A DNA stretch of 48,914 nt. Origin: a virus. Below the pieces are notes generated by a model. That model had not been told where the DNA came from, ran no database searches, and saw nothing but the letters and a program-made list of their open reading frames with translations. The position numbers and the translations under genes were made by a program. This document shows positions 36,669-44,562 of the stretch, one piece after another. Position 1 is the stretch's first letter. Every line of letters begins with the position of its first letter. The stretch covers positions 1 to 48,914 of the IMG/VR virus record IMGVR_UViG_3300036770_008698; one strand, given 5' to 3'.

Positions 36669-38015
36669 TCAGCGCCAAGCTCCCGTCATTTTCCTCGCGT
36701 CATCCAGGAACACTTGGAGCTCGGAGGAGCTGAAGTGGAGCTTGCAGCCCCGGCTCAGGACCCAGCCACGCTTTACCCGGGACGATTCAGGCGCCGAGCA
36801 CTCCCCATCGGTCATGATGAGGAACCCATCCCAGCGTCCCCTGTGCTTCGGGTTGTTGATGAGCCGGGTGGGGGCGTTGAAGTCCGTGCCTCCACCCCGG
36901 ACCCGCTTGAGCTTCGGATTTGTGCCTTTCTTCCACTCAAAGATGTCGGACTCCTGTGCCGCGCAGTCGAATGGGAGGATATCCACCGACACCCGGCGCG
37001 TGAGGCTCGCAAGCTCAGAGAAGAAGCTCTGGAGCTGGCCGTCGTCTACCGAACCTGACTGGTCGATCGCGACGCAGAGGCGCGCAGTGTACCCTCGTTT
37101 CGTGCCTGGATGGATGTAAGGATACCTCTTATTGATGCGCTTGATCGAGGTCGAGCGCTCCGCTCGAGTGAGCGAGCCCACGAACTGGCGGAGGACGCTG
37201 CGCCAGTCGATCACCTGGGACACGGACTTGCGAATCTCGCGCTGGACGTCCGCAGGCATGGAACCCCAGCCATTCGGGCTGCTGTCAGCGTGGTTGACCG
37301 CCTTCTCCAGGATACCCTTGACCTTCCCCTCAAGGTACTCGCGCATGTCATCGGGCACACCGCCCCAGCCACTGTGGTCGTCCAGGGTGGGAGAGCCTGG
37401 GATGGTGTCACCATCTTGGTCTTGGTCTCCTCCAGGGCCGAAGCATGAACCAGGGTCGTTGCCCAGCTCTTCCAGGAGCTTGAAGAAATACCACTCTGAA
37501 GTCTGGAGCGGTGGGAAGGATGCGATGAGGGCCGACATCTTTTCATGCGCTTCCCGTACCTCAGGGGGCATCTTCTTCAGGGTCTCAGGGTCGATGGCGC
37601 TGGCTTGACCTGGGATGAGAGCGCCCTTGGGCAGGGGGCGTGCATCAGGTTTATCGCCCTCGCGGCGGTTGCCTGCTGAGGCGATGATGAGGGAGTTGAT
37701 CGCCAAGTCCGTGGCGATGTTCCAGAGCTTCGGGGGCTCGCGGTGGCGGGCAGCCAGGTGGCCGAAGACGAGGTGGTTAAACTCGTGGAGGAGGACGCCG
37801 CGAATCTCCCAGTTCGAGAGCTCCGCGAAGAACCCCGGGTTCCAGTACAGGGTCAGCTCGTCCGACTCCTTATTCCAGGCGATGGCCGCAGTCGGGAGAC
37901 GGGTCGTGGGGGTCTTCCGGACGTGCCGGGAGATTTCCGCGTAGAAGGGTGACTCCTGCAGGAACGTGATGAGATGCCGCTCGAGGTTGAAGTCAGTCTC
38001 AGTTGATGCCCACAT
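36669..38015 (-). CDS. VWA-like protein with HExxH metallopeptidase domain (DUF2201-like)
   Basis: From ATG 38015 (GGAGGAA upstream) the 448-residue protein has an N-terminal domain (ETDFNLERHLITFLQESPFY), a zinc site GVLLHEFNHLVFGH (HExxH at about 77-81, extra His about 86) and an acidic linker. A C-terminal VWA-like domain follows with MIDAS AIDQSGSVDDGQ (about 316-327) and a second acidic metal loop (ILPFDC). Bacterial relatives pair with MoxR-type AAA+ ATPases; one is encoded at 40529. Its N-terminal part is duplicated at 6766. Confidence 0.85.
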   Translation of the reverse strand: MWASTETDFNLERHLITFLQESPFYAEISRHVRKTPTTRLPTAAIAWNKESDELTLYWNPGFFAELSNWEIRGVLLHEFNHLVFGHLAARHREPPKLWNIATDLAINSLIIASAGNRREGDKPDARPLPKGALIPGQASAIDPETLKKMPPEVREAHEKMSALIASFPPLQTSEWYFFKLLEELGNDPGSCFGPGGDQDQDGDTIPGSPTLDDHSGWGGVPDDMREYLEGKVKGILEKAVNHADSSPNGWGSMPADVQREIRKSVSQVIDWRSVLRQFVGSLTRAERSTSIKRINKRYPYIHPGTKRGYTARLCVAIDQSGSVDDGQLQSFFSELASLTRRVSVDILPFDCAAQESDIFEWKKGTNPKLKRVRGGGTDFNAPTRLINNPKHRGRWDGFLIMTDGECSAPESSRVKRGWVLSRGCKLHFSSSELQVFLDDARKMTGAWR

Positions 38016-38083
38016 ATTTCCTCCGGTGGTGTCCGTTGCCACCTCATGATCCCTTTGTAACATGGACCAATCGAGGTTTGCAC
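38016..38083 (-). promoter_or_regulatory. Promoter + leader cassette
   Basis: GTGCAAA at 38077-38083, -10 TGTTACAAA; leader GGTG-GCAACGGA-CACC; GGAGGAA. Confidence 0.75.
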
Positions 38084-38101
38084 CATCAGCGCAAATTAAA
38101 G

Positions 38102-38242
38102 CTAGGGTTTAACACAAATGTTCAAGAGTGCCATGAAGAAGATGAGGGTCGCGTAAATGTATGTCAAGTGCCGTCTGAACTGGGGTGGTGCAAGCCCCAC
38201 GAGGCACGCAGCCAGGAGCACCATGACAATGATGAGGCTCAT
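38102..38242 (-). CDS. Membrane micro-protein (46 aa)
   Basis: MSLIIVMVLLAACLVGLAPP, a basic loop and a second hydrophobic helix (IYATLIFFMALLNI). It begins inside the stop of the upstream gene (ATGA) and ends the five-gene operon from 39311. Confidence 0.55.
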   Translation of the reverse strand: MSLIIVMVLLAACLVGLAPPQFRRHLTYIYATLIFFMALLNICVKP

Positions 38243-38604
38243 GGGAGCCCGTCCAATCGATCCAGGAATTTCTTGGCGATGTCCTGCGCGGCGGGGAACT
38301 CCAGGTAGAAGGGTCCTCCGCCGTGGGCGGCACGGCACACCTCCCATGCCACCTTCTGTTCAGGAGTAAGTGGAGTCGTTGAGGGTCGTGCCTGGCCTGC
38401 CTCATAGATCCACTTTGCCAGTTCATCGATCACCATCTTCTGTGCCGCCTTCAATGCAGCCGTGTCAGGAGTGACGTCCCTCGTCCACGAAGTGATGCCG
38501 GGCTTGACTGTGACCAGATAGTGACCTTCCGGAAGAGCGTCACGTGTCATGTGTTCTGCGACTGGATAGTATCGACGTCCCCGCTTCTCATAGTACGTAG
38601 TCAT
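38239..38604 (-). CDS. YEKxGRRYxPV-family protein
   Basis: This 121-residue protein starts MTTYYEKRGRRYYPVAEHMT, then GHYLVTVKPGITSWTRDVTP and a helical end with TPLTPEQKVAWE. The signature recurs in many phage small proteins of unknown role. It is coupled to both neighbours by four-base overlaps. Confidence 0.65.
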   Translation of the reverse strand: MTTYYEKRGRRYYPVAEHMTRDALPEGHYLVTVKPGITSWTRDVTPDTAALKAAQKMVIDELAKWIYEAGQARPSTTPLTPEQKVAWEVCRAAHGGGPFYLEFPAAQDIAKKFLDRLDGLP

Positions 38605-38825
38605 GGTCCCTCCCGGTCCTTGAGCCAGACCTCTGCTGTGATTCTAACACGCTGAGAGATCCGTACGGAGCTGTGATCGAGGGCACGCTTTACGCCCTCG
38701 GTGTCTCCCTCTCTCATGCGCCTCAAGACTATGAGGTCGAGCACGGCCTGGAGCACGCCCCATGTGACGAATGCCGCGAGCCCGACGCCCAGCAGGATGA
38801 CACCAGCGATAATGAGAGTGTTCAT
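38601..38825 (-). CDS. Small membrane protein
   Basis: From ATG 38825 (inside the upstream stop) the 74-residue protein has an N-terminal hydrophobic helix (MNTLIIAGVILLGVGLAAFV) and a charged helical tail. The operon alternates membrane and soluble small proteins. Confidence 0.55.
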   Translation of the reverse strand: MNTLIIAGVILLGVGLAAFVTWGVLQAVLDLIVLRRMREGDTEGVKRALDHSSVRISQRVRITAEVWLKDREGP

Positions 38826-39100
38826 AGTTCCGTCGCCTTGAAGTATCGTTGTTGTTCTTCGAAGAAGCTGATGACCGTCCGGAGGTCTGCGATCCACTCC
38901 ACCGTGTCGTCAGTGGACCATGCTGCAAGGCCCGGGGGAGGGTCCACAGGGGCGCTAAAGCCCCAGTCTCCCCTGGGAGTGCGCCAGAACATGGACACCT
39001 GTGGTGAGCCACCCACTCGAGCCCACCACCTGCCTCCGTATTCGATCACGTGAATCCGCCTGGTTGGATCTTTGGCGGATGGGATGAAGTGCTCTCTCAT
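38822..39100 (-). CDS. Small hypothetical protein
   Basis: From ATG 39100 the 92-residue protein reads MREHFIPSAKDPTRRIHVIE and includes WWARVGGSPQVSMFWRTPRG. The C-terminal half is helical (VEWIADLRTVISFFEEQQRY). It starts 11 bases after the 39111 gene. Confidence 0.55.
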   Translation of the reverse strand: MREHFIPSAKDPTRRIHVIEYGGRWWARVGGSPQVSMFWRTPRGDWGFSAPVDPPPGLAAWSTDDTVEWIADLRTVISFFEEQQRYFKATEL

Positions 39101-39110
39101 GTGGTCTCCC

Positions 39111-39311
39111 TCAGGTGCGAGTGTTGAAGTCCTCGTATGCGAAGGTCTCTTCGTTCGCGTAGAAATAGTTGCCCCGGTACGCGCCCTGGCCGTCGACTGT
39201 CGCCGCACGCCACGTCACCCAGGGCGTCACCTTGTTCTCAGGCAGGTGGCACAGGATGACGTACTCGCCACCTGTGGTTCGGCGGGCTCGCATGATGGTA
39301 AACTCTTGCAT
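39111..39311 (-). CDS. Small beta-rich hypothetical protein
   Basis: This 66-residue protein starts MQEFTIMRARRTTGGEYVIL and is strand-rich, with FNTRT at the end. It is the first gene of the only clear five-gene operon in this part of the window. Confidence 0.6.
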   Translation of the reverse strand: MQEFTIMRARRTTGGEYVILCHLPENKVTPWVTWRAATVDGQGAYRGNYFYANEETFAYEDFNTRT

Positions 39312-39382
39312 CGCTCATCTCCTGGGCGGGCACTCTCCCACCCCACAGTTCTGTTGTACCAAGATTGGCGGGCTATTTGCAC
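39312..39382 (-). promoter_or_regulatory. Promoter + leader cassette
   Basis: GTGCAAA at 39376-39382, TGGTACAAC; leader GGGTGGG-AGAGTG-CCCGCCC; AGGAGAT. It serves the 39311-38102 operon. Confidence 0.75.
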
Positions 39383-39394
39383 ACATTCACGAAT

Positions 39395-39796
39395 TTAATC
39401 GTCGACAGGCTTCACTCCGTCGAGAGTGCTGAGGATGTATCGTTGTCCCCGGCAGATGACCGTGTGACGTACGACACGCAGAGAACTCTTTGAAGTCTCC
39501 TCCTCGTAACGTACAGTGCCGGCATAGATGACAAGGTCACCCCGATGAGCGACAGTGGGCGCCGCCTGTGCCCAGGCTGGATCGCTCGTGACAAGGAGCG
39601 GATGGGGAAGATTCGTGTGGTACGTGTCCACGTATAGTTCTCGTTCGCAGGCAAGGAGCGCTCCTGGGTACAACTGGTCAGCGATCTTCTCCAGGTGAGA
39701 GGTGCTCTGCGCTCCCCTGTACCGTGGGGGAGGTGCAGGGCGTCCGGCAACCGCCGGGTCCTCGCCTGCCTTCCATGTCACCTTACGTCCTTTCAT
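39395..39796 (-). CDS. Hypothetical protein, probably leaderless
   Basis: This 133-residue protein begins MKGRKVTWKAGEDPAVAGRP. A helical middle (EKIADQLYPGALLACERELY) and a strand-rich C-terminal half (DLVIYAGTVRYEEETSKSSL) follow. Its ATG lies 6 bases after a -10, so no ribosome site is needed. Confidence 0.6.
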   Translation of the reverse strand: MKGRKVTWKAGEDPAVAGRPAPPPRYRGAQSTSHLEKIADQLYPGALLACERELYVDTYHTNLPHPLLVTSDPAWAQAAPTVAHRGDLVIYAGTVRYEEETSKSSLRVVRHTVICRGQRYILSTLDGVKPVDD

Positions 39797-39832
39797 GGTC
39801 CAACTCTACAATGTGCCTGTGGAAGTTTGCAC
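39797..39832 (-). promoter_or_regulatory. Promoter, leaderless type
   Basis: GTGCAAA at 39826-39832 and extended -10 TTGTAGAGT (hexamer 39803-39808), 17 bp apart; ATG 6 bases downstream. GGAGGTG/CACAGG-like pairing surrounds the -35 weakly. Confidence 0.6.
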
Positions 39833-39934
39833 ACCTCCACAAACTTTTTTTTCGGTTGGCAGGGTGGGCTGAGATGGGCTCTCGTAAATTCCATGGGAGC
39901 AAACCTATCTCATTTTGTCTCTTTTATCTGAGCC

Positions 39935-40498
39935 TCACTCAGGGTCAATTGTGGTCGAGGATCCCCAGGACTTGGAAGCCCAATCAATGTAAGTCCTCAA
40001 CATCTTTACCCGCGTGTCGTCGTAGCATGCACGATCCGACCGGATGAAGACCCCCAGCTTCCGGCCCAGCTTCCAGCCCCGGTGCCATGCCTCGAACTCT
40101 TCCTCGATGACGTCTAGCTTGTGCTGGGGGGAGCGGAGGGCCCGATCGTTCTTCACCCCGTAGCCCATGCTGAAGCGGCCGCCGGGCTGTTTCGGGCCAA
40201 TGAGTGCATGACCACACTCATGGAGGAGATAGTGGAGCTGAAGCTTGGGCACCGCCCGCTCGCTGATTGTGATCTTGTCCTGTGCGGGGAAGAAGATCCC
40301 TCCATGCTGGTTCTTGAAGACCACGGTCAGTGAGCGTGCGGTGCACCACTCCACCACCACGCGGAGTCCCTTGATATATCGAAGATCGTCCTCCCACTGT
40401 GACTGCACCTTGGCAGGCGCTCGGCCTGCCCGACGAGCCTTCTCGCGCCGGGCTTCGGCCCGTTCAATCCAGCGTTCTTCGATGAAGTGTGTTGCCAT
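39935..40498 (-). CDS. HExxH protein downstream of the AAA+ ATPase
   Basis: This 187-residue protein has LQLHYLLHECGHALIG (HExxH at about 93-97) after an Arg-rich helical N-terminus, and EEEFEAWHRGWKLG (about 132-145) as a plausible third-ligand helix. It resembles IrrE/minimal zinc peptidases. It follows the AAA+ gene by 30 bases with no promoter of the repeated type between, so the two are probably co-transcribed. Confidence 0.7.
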   Translation of the reverse strand: MATHFIEERWIERAEARREKARRAGRAPAKVQSQWEDDLRYIKGLRVVVEWCTARSLTVVFKNQHGGIFFPAQDKITISERAVPKLQLHYLLHECGHALIGPKQPGGRFSMGYGVKNDRALRSPQHKLDVIEEEFEAWHRGWKLGRKLGVFIRSDRACYDDTRVKMLRTYIDWASKSWGSSTTIDPE

Positions 40499-40528
40499 GT
40501 TAATATCTAGGCCCGAGGCCTGCCCACC

Positions 40529-41662
40529 TCACTTTTTGTTCTTCAACATCTCAGGAATGTTGGGGGTGACCCCGATGCCCTTCTCGCCCATGGGCACCCC
40601 GAACACATCCAGGATCGCAGCGGCACACCACTTGTGCACGGACTTCGCGAGCTCCAGCTTATCGAGTCCGTGGGCCGTGAGCTTGGACCAGCACGAGACC
40701 CGGAGCTCGCCTGGGATGTCCTTGATGAAGTCCTGGAGGTTCTTGCCCTGCTTGTCGGACAAGGTCGACAGGTTCTTCGTGACGTACTCGGCCACCTTTT
40801 CGACCAGGCCGTTGAGCCGGTCTTGGGAGAGCTTCTCGACTTTCTTCTTGAACTTGGGGTACCGCTCCACCACGTCCTCGCCCGTCACCCGGTTGTCAAC
40901 CGACTTGGCGAAGTCGTAGAAGGCGATCGAAGCATCCACACCAATGTAGCCGAGAGAGAGGGAATAGAAGGCGGAGTCCTCCGGATTGTCCGCGACCCCC
41001 GTGGCCATGAGACACTTGGAGAGACGCTCCCAGGAGCGGCGGCTTGGGTGGACCGAGCCTGCCTCGGTGTGCTTCGGGGGATCGAGCCACTTGTCGGCCG
41101 AGGAGATGAAGTCCGTGATTGTGGGGTGGATGGCACCCGGACCCCGGGCCCAGTTGAGCCAATCCTCGGTGGTGGGGGTCAAATCAATCGCCCAGAAACG
41201 ATCGAGAAGGGCCGGGTCCATCTCATTCACCGTGTACTCGGCCGAGGCATTGACCGCAGCAAACACCCGGGTCTGGGGATGCAGTTTCCATCCATTCAGC
41301 TCCCGGTCCAGGACGACCTGGAACGCAGCCTGCATCACCTCGTGGGTGGCGCGGTTGAGCTCGTCCAGGAAGAGGGTGACGGGGGCGTCGCAGGCCGCCT
41401 TGTACCAGTCGGGTGGGTTGAAGCGGGTGACGTTGCCGTCGGTGGATGGGAGACCAATCATGTCGCCCTCCGTCATCTGGGAGAGCCGGCGATCGATGAC
41501 CGGGAAGTTCTTGATGCCCTCCTTGGCGCCGATGGCAGCCGAGACCTGGCGGACGACCTGGGACTTGCCGATGCCGTGAGGGCCGCGGATGAGGATCGAG
41601 GTGTCCCGGGGGAGGAGAGGGGCAATTTCTACGAAGCGTGAGATGCTCATTGGGTTGTTCAT
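40529..41662 (-). CDS. MoxR-like AAA+ ATPase
   Basis: From ATG 41662 (AAGGAAA upstream) the 377-residue protein has Walker A GPHGIGKS (about 27-34), Walker B LFLDELNR (about 97-104), and a sensor-like RVFAAVNAS (about 132-140). A helical C-terminal lid region follows. Such ATPases act as chaperones for VWA proteins; the VWA/metallopeptidase at 36669 is the likely partner. Confidence 0.85.
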   Translation of the reverse strand: MNNPMSISRFVEIAPLLPRDTSILIRGPHGIGKSQVVRQVSAAIGAKEGIKNFPVIDRRLSQMTEGDMIGLPSTDGNVTRFNPPDWYKAACDAPVTLFLDELNRATHEVMQAAFQVVLDRELNGWKLHPQTRVFAAVNASAEYTVNEMDPALLDRFWAIDLTPTTEDWLNWARGPGAIHPTITDFISSADKWLDPPKHTEAGSVHPSRRSWERLSKCLMATGVADNPEDSAFYSLSLGYIGVDASIAFYDFAKSVDNRVTGEDVVERYPKFKKKVEKLSQDRLNGLVEKVAEYVTKNLSTLSDKQGKNLQDFIKDIPGELRVSCWSKLTAHGLDKLELAKSVHKWCAAAILDVFGVPMGEKGIGVTPNIPEMLKNKK

Positions 41663-41722
41663 GGTTTCCTTCCGTGGTGGTGAAGTAAGAACAGAGTACC
41701 ATGCCGGGCCGGGGCTTTGCAC
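41663..41722 (-). promoter_or_regulatory. Promoter cassette
   Basis: GTGCAAA at 41716-41722 inside GGGG/CCCC, with TGGTACTCT. No leader hairpin of the usual form. Confidence 0.7.
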
Positions 41723-41739
41723 CCCGGCCCAGCTTTTTT

Positions 41740-42501
41740 TTACGAGAGCTGGCTGAGGGAGCCCTTCTCATAGAGGCCCTTGTCGCTGAGGCCGAGGACA
41801 TAGGCGCGGCCTGAACAACCGAACCGGTTCTTGGTAACCTCGAAGATGCGCTCGCCAAAGGTCTCACTCTTCTTGTCGGTGTCGAGGAAGATGCGACCAC
41901 GGACGTCGACCGCATGGAGAATGCCGTTCTTGCCTGCAAACTCGCCCGACTTATTGACCTGGCCGATGAAGATGACGTTCGTAAAGTTCGTCTTCGCCCA
42001 GTCCGTGAGGCGCTCGACGACACGGAGCGGGGTGACGCTGTTGGGGCCATCCTTCCACTTTCCGTCGTCGAGGGTTTGGAGGGAGTCCTGGAGGATGAAG
42101 ACCTGCTTGCCAGGGTTCGCCTCGCGGAGGGCGTCCGCATGAGCGAGGAGGTCCTGCACCATCGTGTCCTGACCTGCCACGAAGCCACTCTTCAGCTTGA
42201 GGCGCTCGGTGACCATGCGCACCTGGTAGAGGCTCTCCTCGCCGGTGTTGTAGAGGCAGATGTGGCCTGCCGATGTGATGGAATCCGCGAGCTGCAGGAG
42301 CATCGTCGTCTTGCCCGCACCGGGGGTACCGGTGAGCATCATGACGCAGGAGGGGACGAAGCCTGTGCCACCGATGGCGTCGTCGAACCACTCGATGCCC
42401 GTGGGCATCCGGGTCCGGAGCTGCTCGGGCACCTTGATTTCCATGATGTTGGTGCCGTTGCGGAGGTTCTTGATACCGACATTGAGGTTCATCGAAGACA
42501 T
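41740..42501 (-). CDS. RadA/RecA-like ATPase
   Basis: This 253-residue protein has Walker A GTPGAGKT (about 58-65), Walker B VFILQDS (about 134-140) and the RadA-specific KNRFG motif (about 224-228). The zinc finger and the Lon-like C-terminal domain of bacterial RadA are absent. It should be a DNA-stimulated ATPase in recombination, branch migration or replication restart. It could instead be a replicative helicase relative, but KNRFG favours RadA. Confidence 0.85.
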   Translation of the reverse strand: MSSMNLNVGIKNLRNGTNIMEIKVPEQLRTRMPTGIEWFDDAIGGTGFVPSCVMMLTGTPGAGKTTMLLQLADSITSAGHICLYNTGEESLYQVRMVTERLKLKSGFVAGQDTMVQDLLAHADALREANPGKQVFILQDSLQTLDDGKWKDGPNSVTPLRVVERLTDWAKTNFTNVIFIGQVNKSGEFAGKNGILHAVDVRGRIFLDTDKKSETFGERIFEVTKNRFGCSGRAYVLGLSDKGLYEKGSLSQLS

Positions 42502-42583
42502 GGTCTATTGACTCCTAGAGGCCGGCGGGGATCCGTCCCCGCCTCATGAATTTGTTATATCAAGCTGGGCAGGTGCTTTGCAC
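42502..42583 (-). promoter_or_regulatory. Promoter + leader cassette
   Basis: GTGCAAA at 42577-42583, -10 TGATATAAC; leader GGCGGGGA-CGGA-TCCCCGCC; AGGAG. Confidence 0.75.
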
Positions 42584-42596
42584 TGTCCTGGTAAAT

Positions 42597-42803
42597 TTAT
42601 CCGTGAAACCAGTTGCTTTCACTGGTCTCGCCCTTCAGCCAGGCGTCGATGTCCCGGCGGGCGAGGGCCTCGAACACGCTCGGGTTGCACGAGCGGCACT
42701 GGTTGAGCACCGGGGTGCCGTGGTGGTGGAAGACCGCCACCGGAACGCGGCGGCTGTTGCAGGAGTCACAGTTGTCACGGCGAATGCAGTTGATATCGGT
42801 CAT
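42597..42803 (-). CDS. Small zinc-ribbon protein
   Basis: From the second ATG of the leader (42803) the protein has about 68 residues with Cys groups CIRRDNCDSC and CRSCNP and an HHH stretch. This suggests one zinc site. The end is helical. The usual GGAG ribosome site lies 9 bases upstream. Confidence 0.65.
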   Translation of the reverse strand: MTDINCIRRDNCDSCNSRRVPVAVFHHHGTPVLNQCRSCNPSVFEALARRDIDAWLKGETSESNWFHG

Positions 42804-42878
42804 CGTCATTCTCCACTCCGCGGGGTACCATCCCCGCCGGATGAATTTGTTGTACCACAAGGGTCCGGGGGTTTGCAC
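42804..42878 (-). promoter_or_regulatory. Promoter + leader cassette
   Basis: GTGCAAA at 42872-42878 inside CGGGGG/CCCCCG, TGGTACAAC; leader GCGGGG/CCCCGC; GGAGAATGACG before ATG. Confidence 0.8.
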
Positions 42879-42895
42879 CCCCGGCCCAACTTTTT

Positions 42896-43180
42896 TCACA
42901 GGCTAAGAACCCAGGCTTCGAAGTTCTTCACGTCCTGGGGCGTGGTGGTCCGCCATCCACCAACTCGAGGTTGACCCCACCTGGAATAGACGTTGTAGAG
43001 CCTACCCTTCGCGTCCTTGAAGCGCCACTCGAGCCCGTCGTATCCCTTCTCAGGATCGATGTTGACCTCGACTGGCTGCCACTCCGCCTTGCGGCGGATG
43101 ATGTTGAACACCTCATCAGAGAGGTCATCGACAAGGAAGCTACCAGAAACTTCAGCGTGACGCGAAAAGAAGAAGTGCAT
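42896..43180 (-). CDS. KGRLYNVY-family protein A
   Basis: This 94-residue protein has LEWRFKDAKGRLYNVYSRWG and DVKNFEAWVLSL at the end. The 45918 gene aligns over the same part (EWRFTDAKGRLFNVYTRDGS, DVARFEAWVLSF). Probably a small alpha/beta fold; role unknown. Confidence 0.65.
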   Translation of the reverse strand: MHFFFSRHAEVSGSFLVDDLSDEVFNIIRRKAEWQPVEVNIDPEKGYDGLEWRFKDAKGRLYNVYSRWGQPRVGGWRTTTPQDVKNFEAWVLSL

Positions 43181-43255
43181 CTTTGCTCTCCATTCCGTGG
43201 GGCACCATCCCCACCTCTTGAATCAGTTGTACCACAAAGAGGTGGGGGTTTGCAC
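43181..43255 (-). promoter_or_regulatory. Promoter + leader cassette
   Basis: GTGCAAA at 43249-43255 inside GTGGGGG/CCCCCAC (compensated), TGGTACAAC; leader GTGGGG/CCCCAC. Confidence 0.8.
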
Positions 43256-43267
43256 CCCCACCCGAAC

Positions 43268-43396
43268 TTATTTACGTTCGTTCGTTGCGTCGTTACACGA
43301 GCGGATTACCCGCCCGTCTTTGGTGAAACCGATCTTGTATGACTTTTCCCCGCAAACGGGGCACAGGCTTTTCTTTTTCGTAGTCAAGATTGTCAT
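43268..43396 (-). CDS. Zinc-knuckle micro-protein (42 aa)
   Basis: From ATG 43396 (GGAGG upstream) it reads MTILTTKKKSLCPVCGEKSY and then a strand with one further Cys (RSCNDATNERK). CPVCG suggests half a zinc ribbon. Confidence 0.55.
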   Translation of the reverse strand: MTILTTKKKSLCPVCGEKSYKIGFTKDGRVIRSCNDATNERK

Positions 43397-43470
43397 TTTA
43401 GCCTCCACTCCGTGGGGTACCATCCCCACCGGATGAATCTGTTGTACCACGGCTGAGCGGCACTTTACAC
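43397..43470 (-). promoter_or_regulatory. Promoter + leader cassette
   Basis: GTGTAAA at 43464-43470, TGGTACAAC; leader GTGGGG/CCCCAC. Confidence 0.75.
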
Positions 43471-43752
43471 CGGTTCTAGAGCGTTTTTGTGGAGCCATCC
43501 CGTGGCGCTAGAATTGTGTACTTGGTACCAAGTGCCTGACGCCTCAGACTTCCCACGTCGCCCGGGCCAGGGCGCCTCGAGGTATACCTCACCCAGGACG
43601 ATACAGATTTCATCATAGCGCACTTGGCTGGCGGTCTGTTGCATCCACCCATCTTCATACTTCCAGACGTTTTGTCCTCTGTACCCAAACTTGTCGTGGT
43701 TGCGATCCCTGTGAAGCCGAACCATGTCTCCGATCCGGAATGAGTGTGACAT
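43465..43752 (-). CDS. SH3-like GDMVKL protein B
   Basis: This 95-residue protein (MSHSFRIGDMVRLHRDRNHD) is a relative of the 30763 gene; both end in a WYQV strand and LEPV/LEPA. Its stop overlaps the next promoter -35 by a few bases. Confidence 0.65.
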   Translation of the reverse strand: MSHSFRIGDMVRLHRDRNHDKFGYRGQNVWKYEDGWMQQTASQVRYDEICIVLGEVYLEAPWPGRRGKSEASGTWYQVHNSSATGWLHKNALEPV

Positions 43753-43822
43753 AGGTAACTACCTTTGTGGGGTGAAGAGAGGGCATTCTGCTCATCGGGC
43801 TCCTGCAGCCGGGGGTTTGCAC
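43753..43822 (-). promoter_or_regulatory. Degenerate promoter cassette
   Basis: GTGCAAA at 43816-43822 is inside a perfect CGGGGG/CCCCCG palindrome, but the -10 position reads GCCCGAT instead of TACAAC and the leader hairpin is lost. The gene may be weakly expressed or use another start site. Confidence 0.5.
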
Positions 43823-43839
43823 CCCCGGACGAACTTTTT

Positions 43840-44097
43840 TCAACCCTTGACCGCGACCAACCCGCCGCGCCCCTCGAGGATGTCGATGTCGATGCCGCGG
43901 GCGAGGAGGTACTGGTGGCCGAAGGTCTGGTCCAGGAGCGCGACCACTTCACGCATAGGAAAGAGGGTATACTCTGCATCGCCCCAGGTAAAGTATTCGC
44001 CAAGGTCGACGTAGACCTGGTCGCGCTGTTCAGGAGTGAGGGGTGCGATGATGGAGTCAAGGAGGGTGGGCTGAAGTTCAACGGTCTTGAGTTGCAT
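43840..44097 (-). CDS. FWxYLG-related protein (divergent)
   Basis: From ATG 44097 the 85-residue protein has LDSIIAPLTPEQRDQVYVDL and GEYFTWGDAEYTLFPMREVV, resembling the LTPxExDxFWxYLG core, then a helical end (ALLDQTFGHQ). Confidence 0.55.
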   Translation of the reverse strand: MQLKTVELQPTLLDSIIAPLTPEQRDQVYVDLGEYFTWGDAEYTLFPMREVVALLDQTFGHQYLLARGIDIDILEGRGGLVAVKG

Positions 44098-44170
44098 CGT
44101 CATTCTCCTGGGTGGGGTACCATCCCCACCTCTTGAATCTGTTGTACCACAAGGGGCCGGGGGTTTGCAC
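44098..44170 (-). promoter_or_regulatory. Promoter + leader cassette
   Basis: GTGCAAA at 44164-44170, spacer CCCCCGGCCCCTT, TGGTACAAC; leader GTGGGG-ATGGTA-CCCCAC; GGAGAATGACG before ATG. Confidence 0.8.
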
Positions 44171-44192
44171 CCCCAACCCAACTTTTTTAGGT

Positions 44193-44474
44193 TCAGGTGG
44201 AGAGGGCCTCTTGGATGAGGTCATCAACATCCTGGCGGGACAATTCCGGGGAGTCGGAAAGCATCCACTCCTTGACCTTTTCAAGGTCAGTGTACTCCAC
44301 AACCCCCTGGATGAGGTCGTTTTCCCGGTCCGTGATGACCTTCTTGACGGTTAGGCCGTAAGGGAGGGCCGAGGCCTTGAAGAAGGCTTTGTATGCAGTC
44401 AGATTCTTATAGGCACCGTCGGTGATGAGGTCCTTGGCATTGGAGAGGGAGTCCAGAGTAAGCGTAATCTGCAT
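44193..44474 (-). CDS. Small helical hypothetical protein
   Basis: From ATG 44474 the 93-residue protein starts MQITLTLDSLSNAKDLITDG and has YKAFFKASALPYGLTVKKVI and a final helix (LSRQDVDDLIQEALST). Not recognised. Confidence 0.6.
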   Translation of the reverse strand: MQITLTLDSLSNAKDLITDGAYKNLTAYKAFFKASALPYGLTVKKVITDRENDLIQGVVEYTDLEKVKEWMLSDSPELSRQDVDDLIQEALST

Positions 44475-44549
44475 GGTCAGTCTCCATCCGGTGGGGTACC
44501 ATCCCCACCTCTTGAATCTGTTGTACCATAGGTTGGCGGTGGTTTGCAC
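44475..44549 (-). promoter_or_regulatory. Promoter + leader cassette
   Basis: GTGCAAA at 44543-44549 inside GGTGG/CCACC, a compensated palindrome; TGGTACAAC; leader GTGGGG/CCCCAC. Confidence 0.8.
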
Positions 44550-44562
44550 CACCTTGTGCAAT

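Noticed and set aside
40634-41641. 335-residue plus-strand ORF opposite the AAA+ gene
   Set aside because: The minus strand has Walker A, Walker B and sensor motifs; the plus-strand text is low-complexity Gly/Arg/Val shadow.
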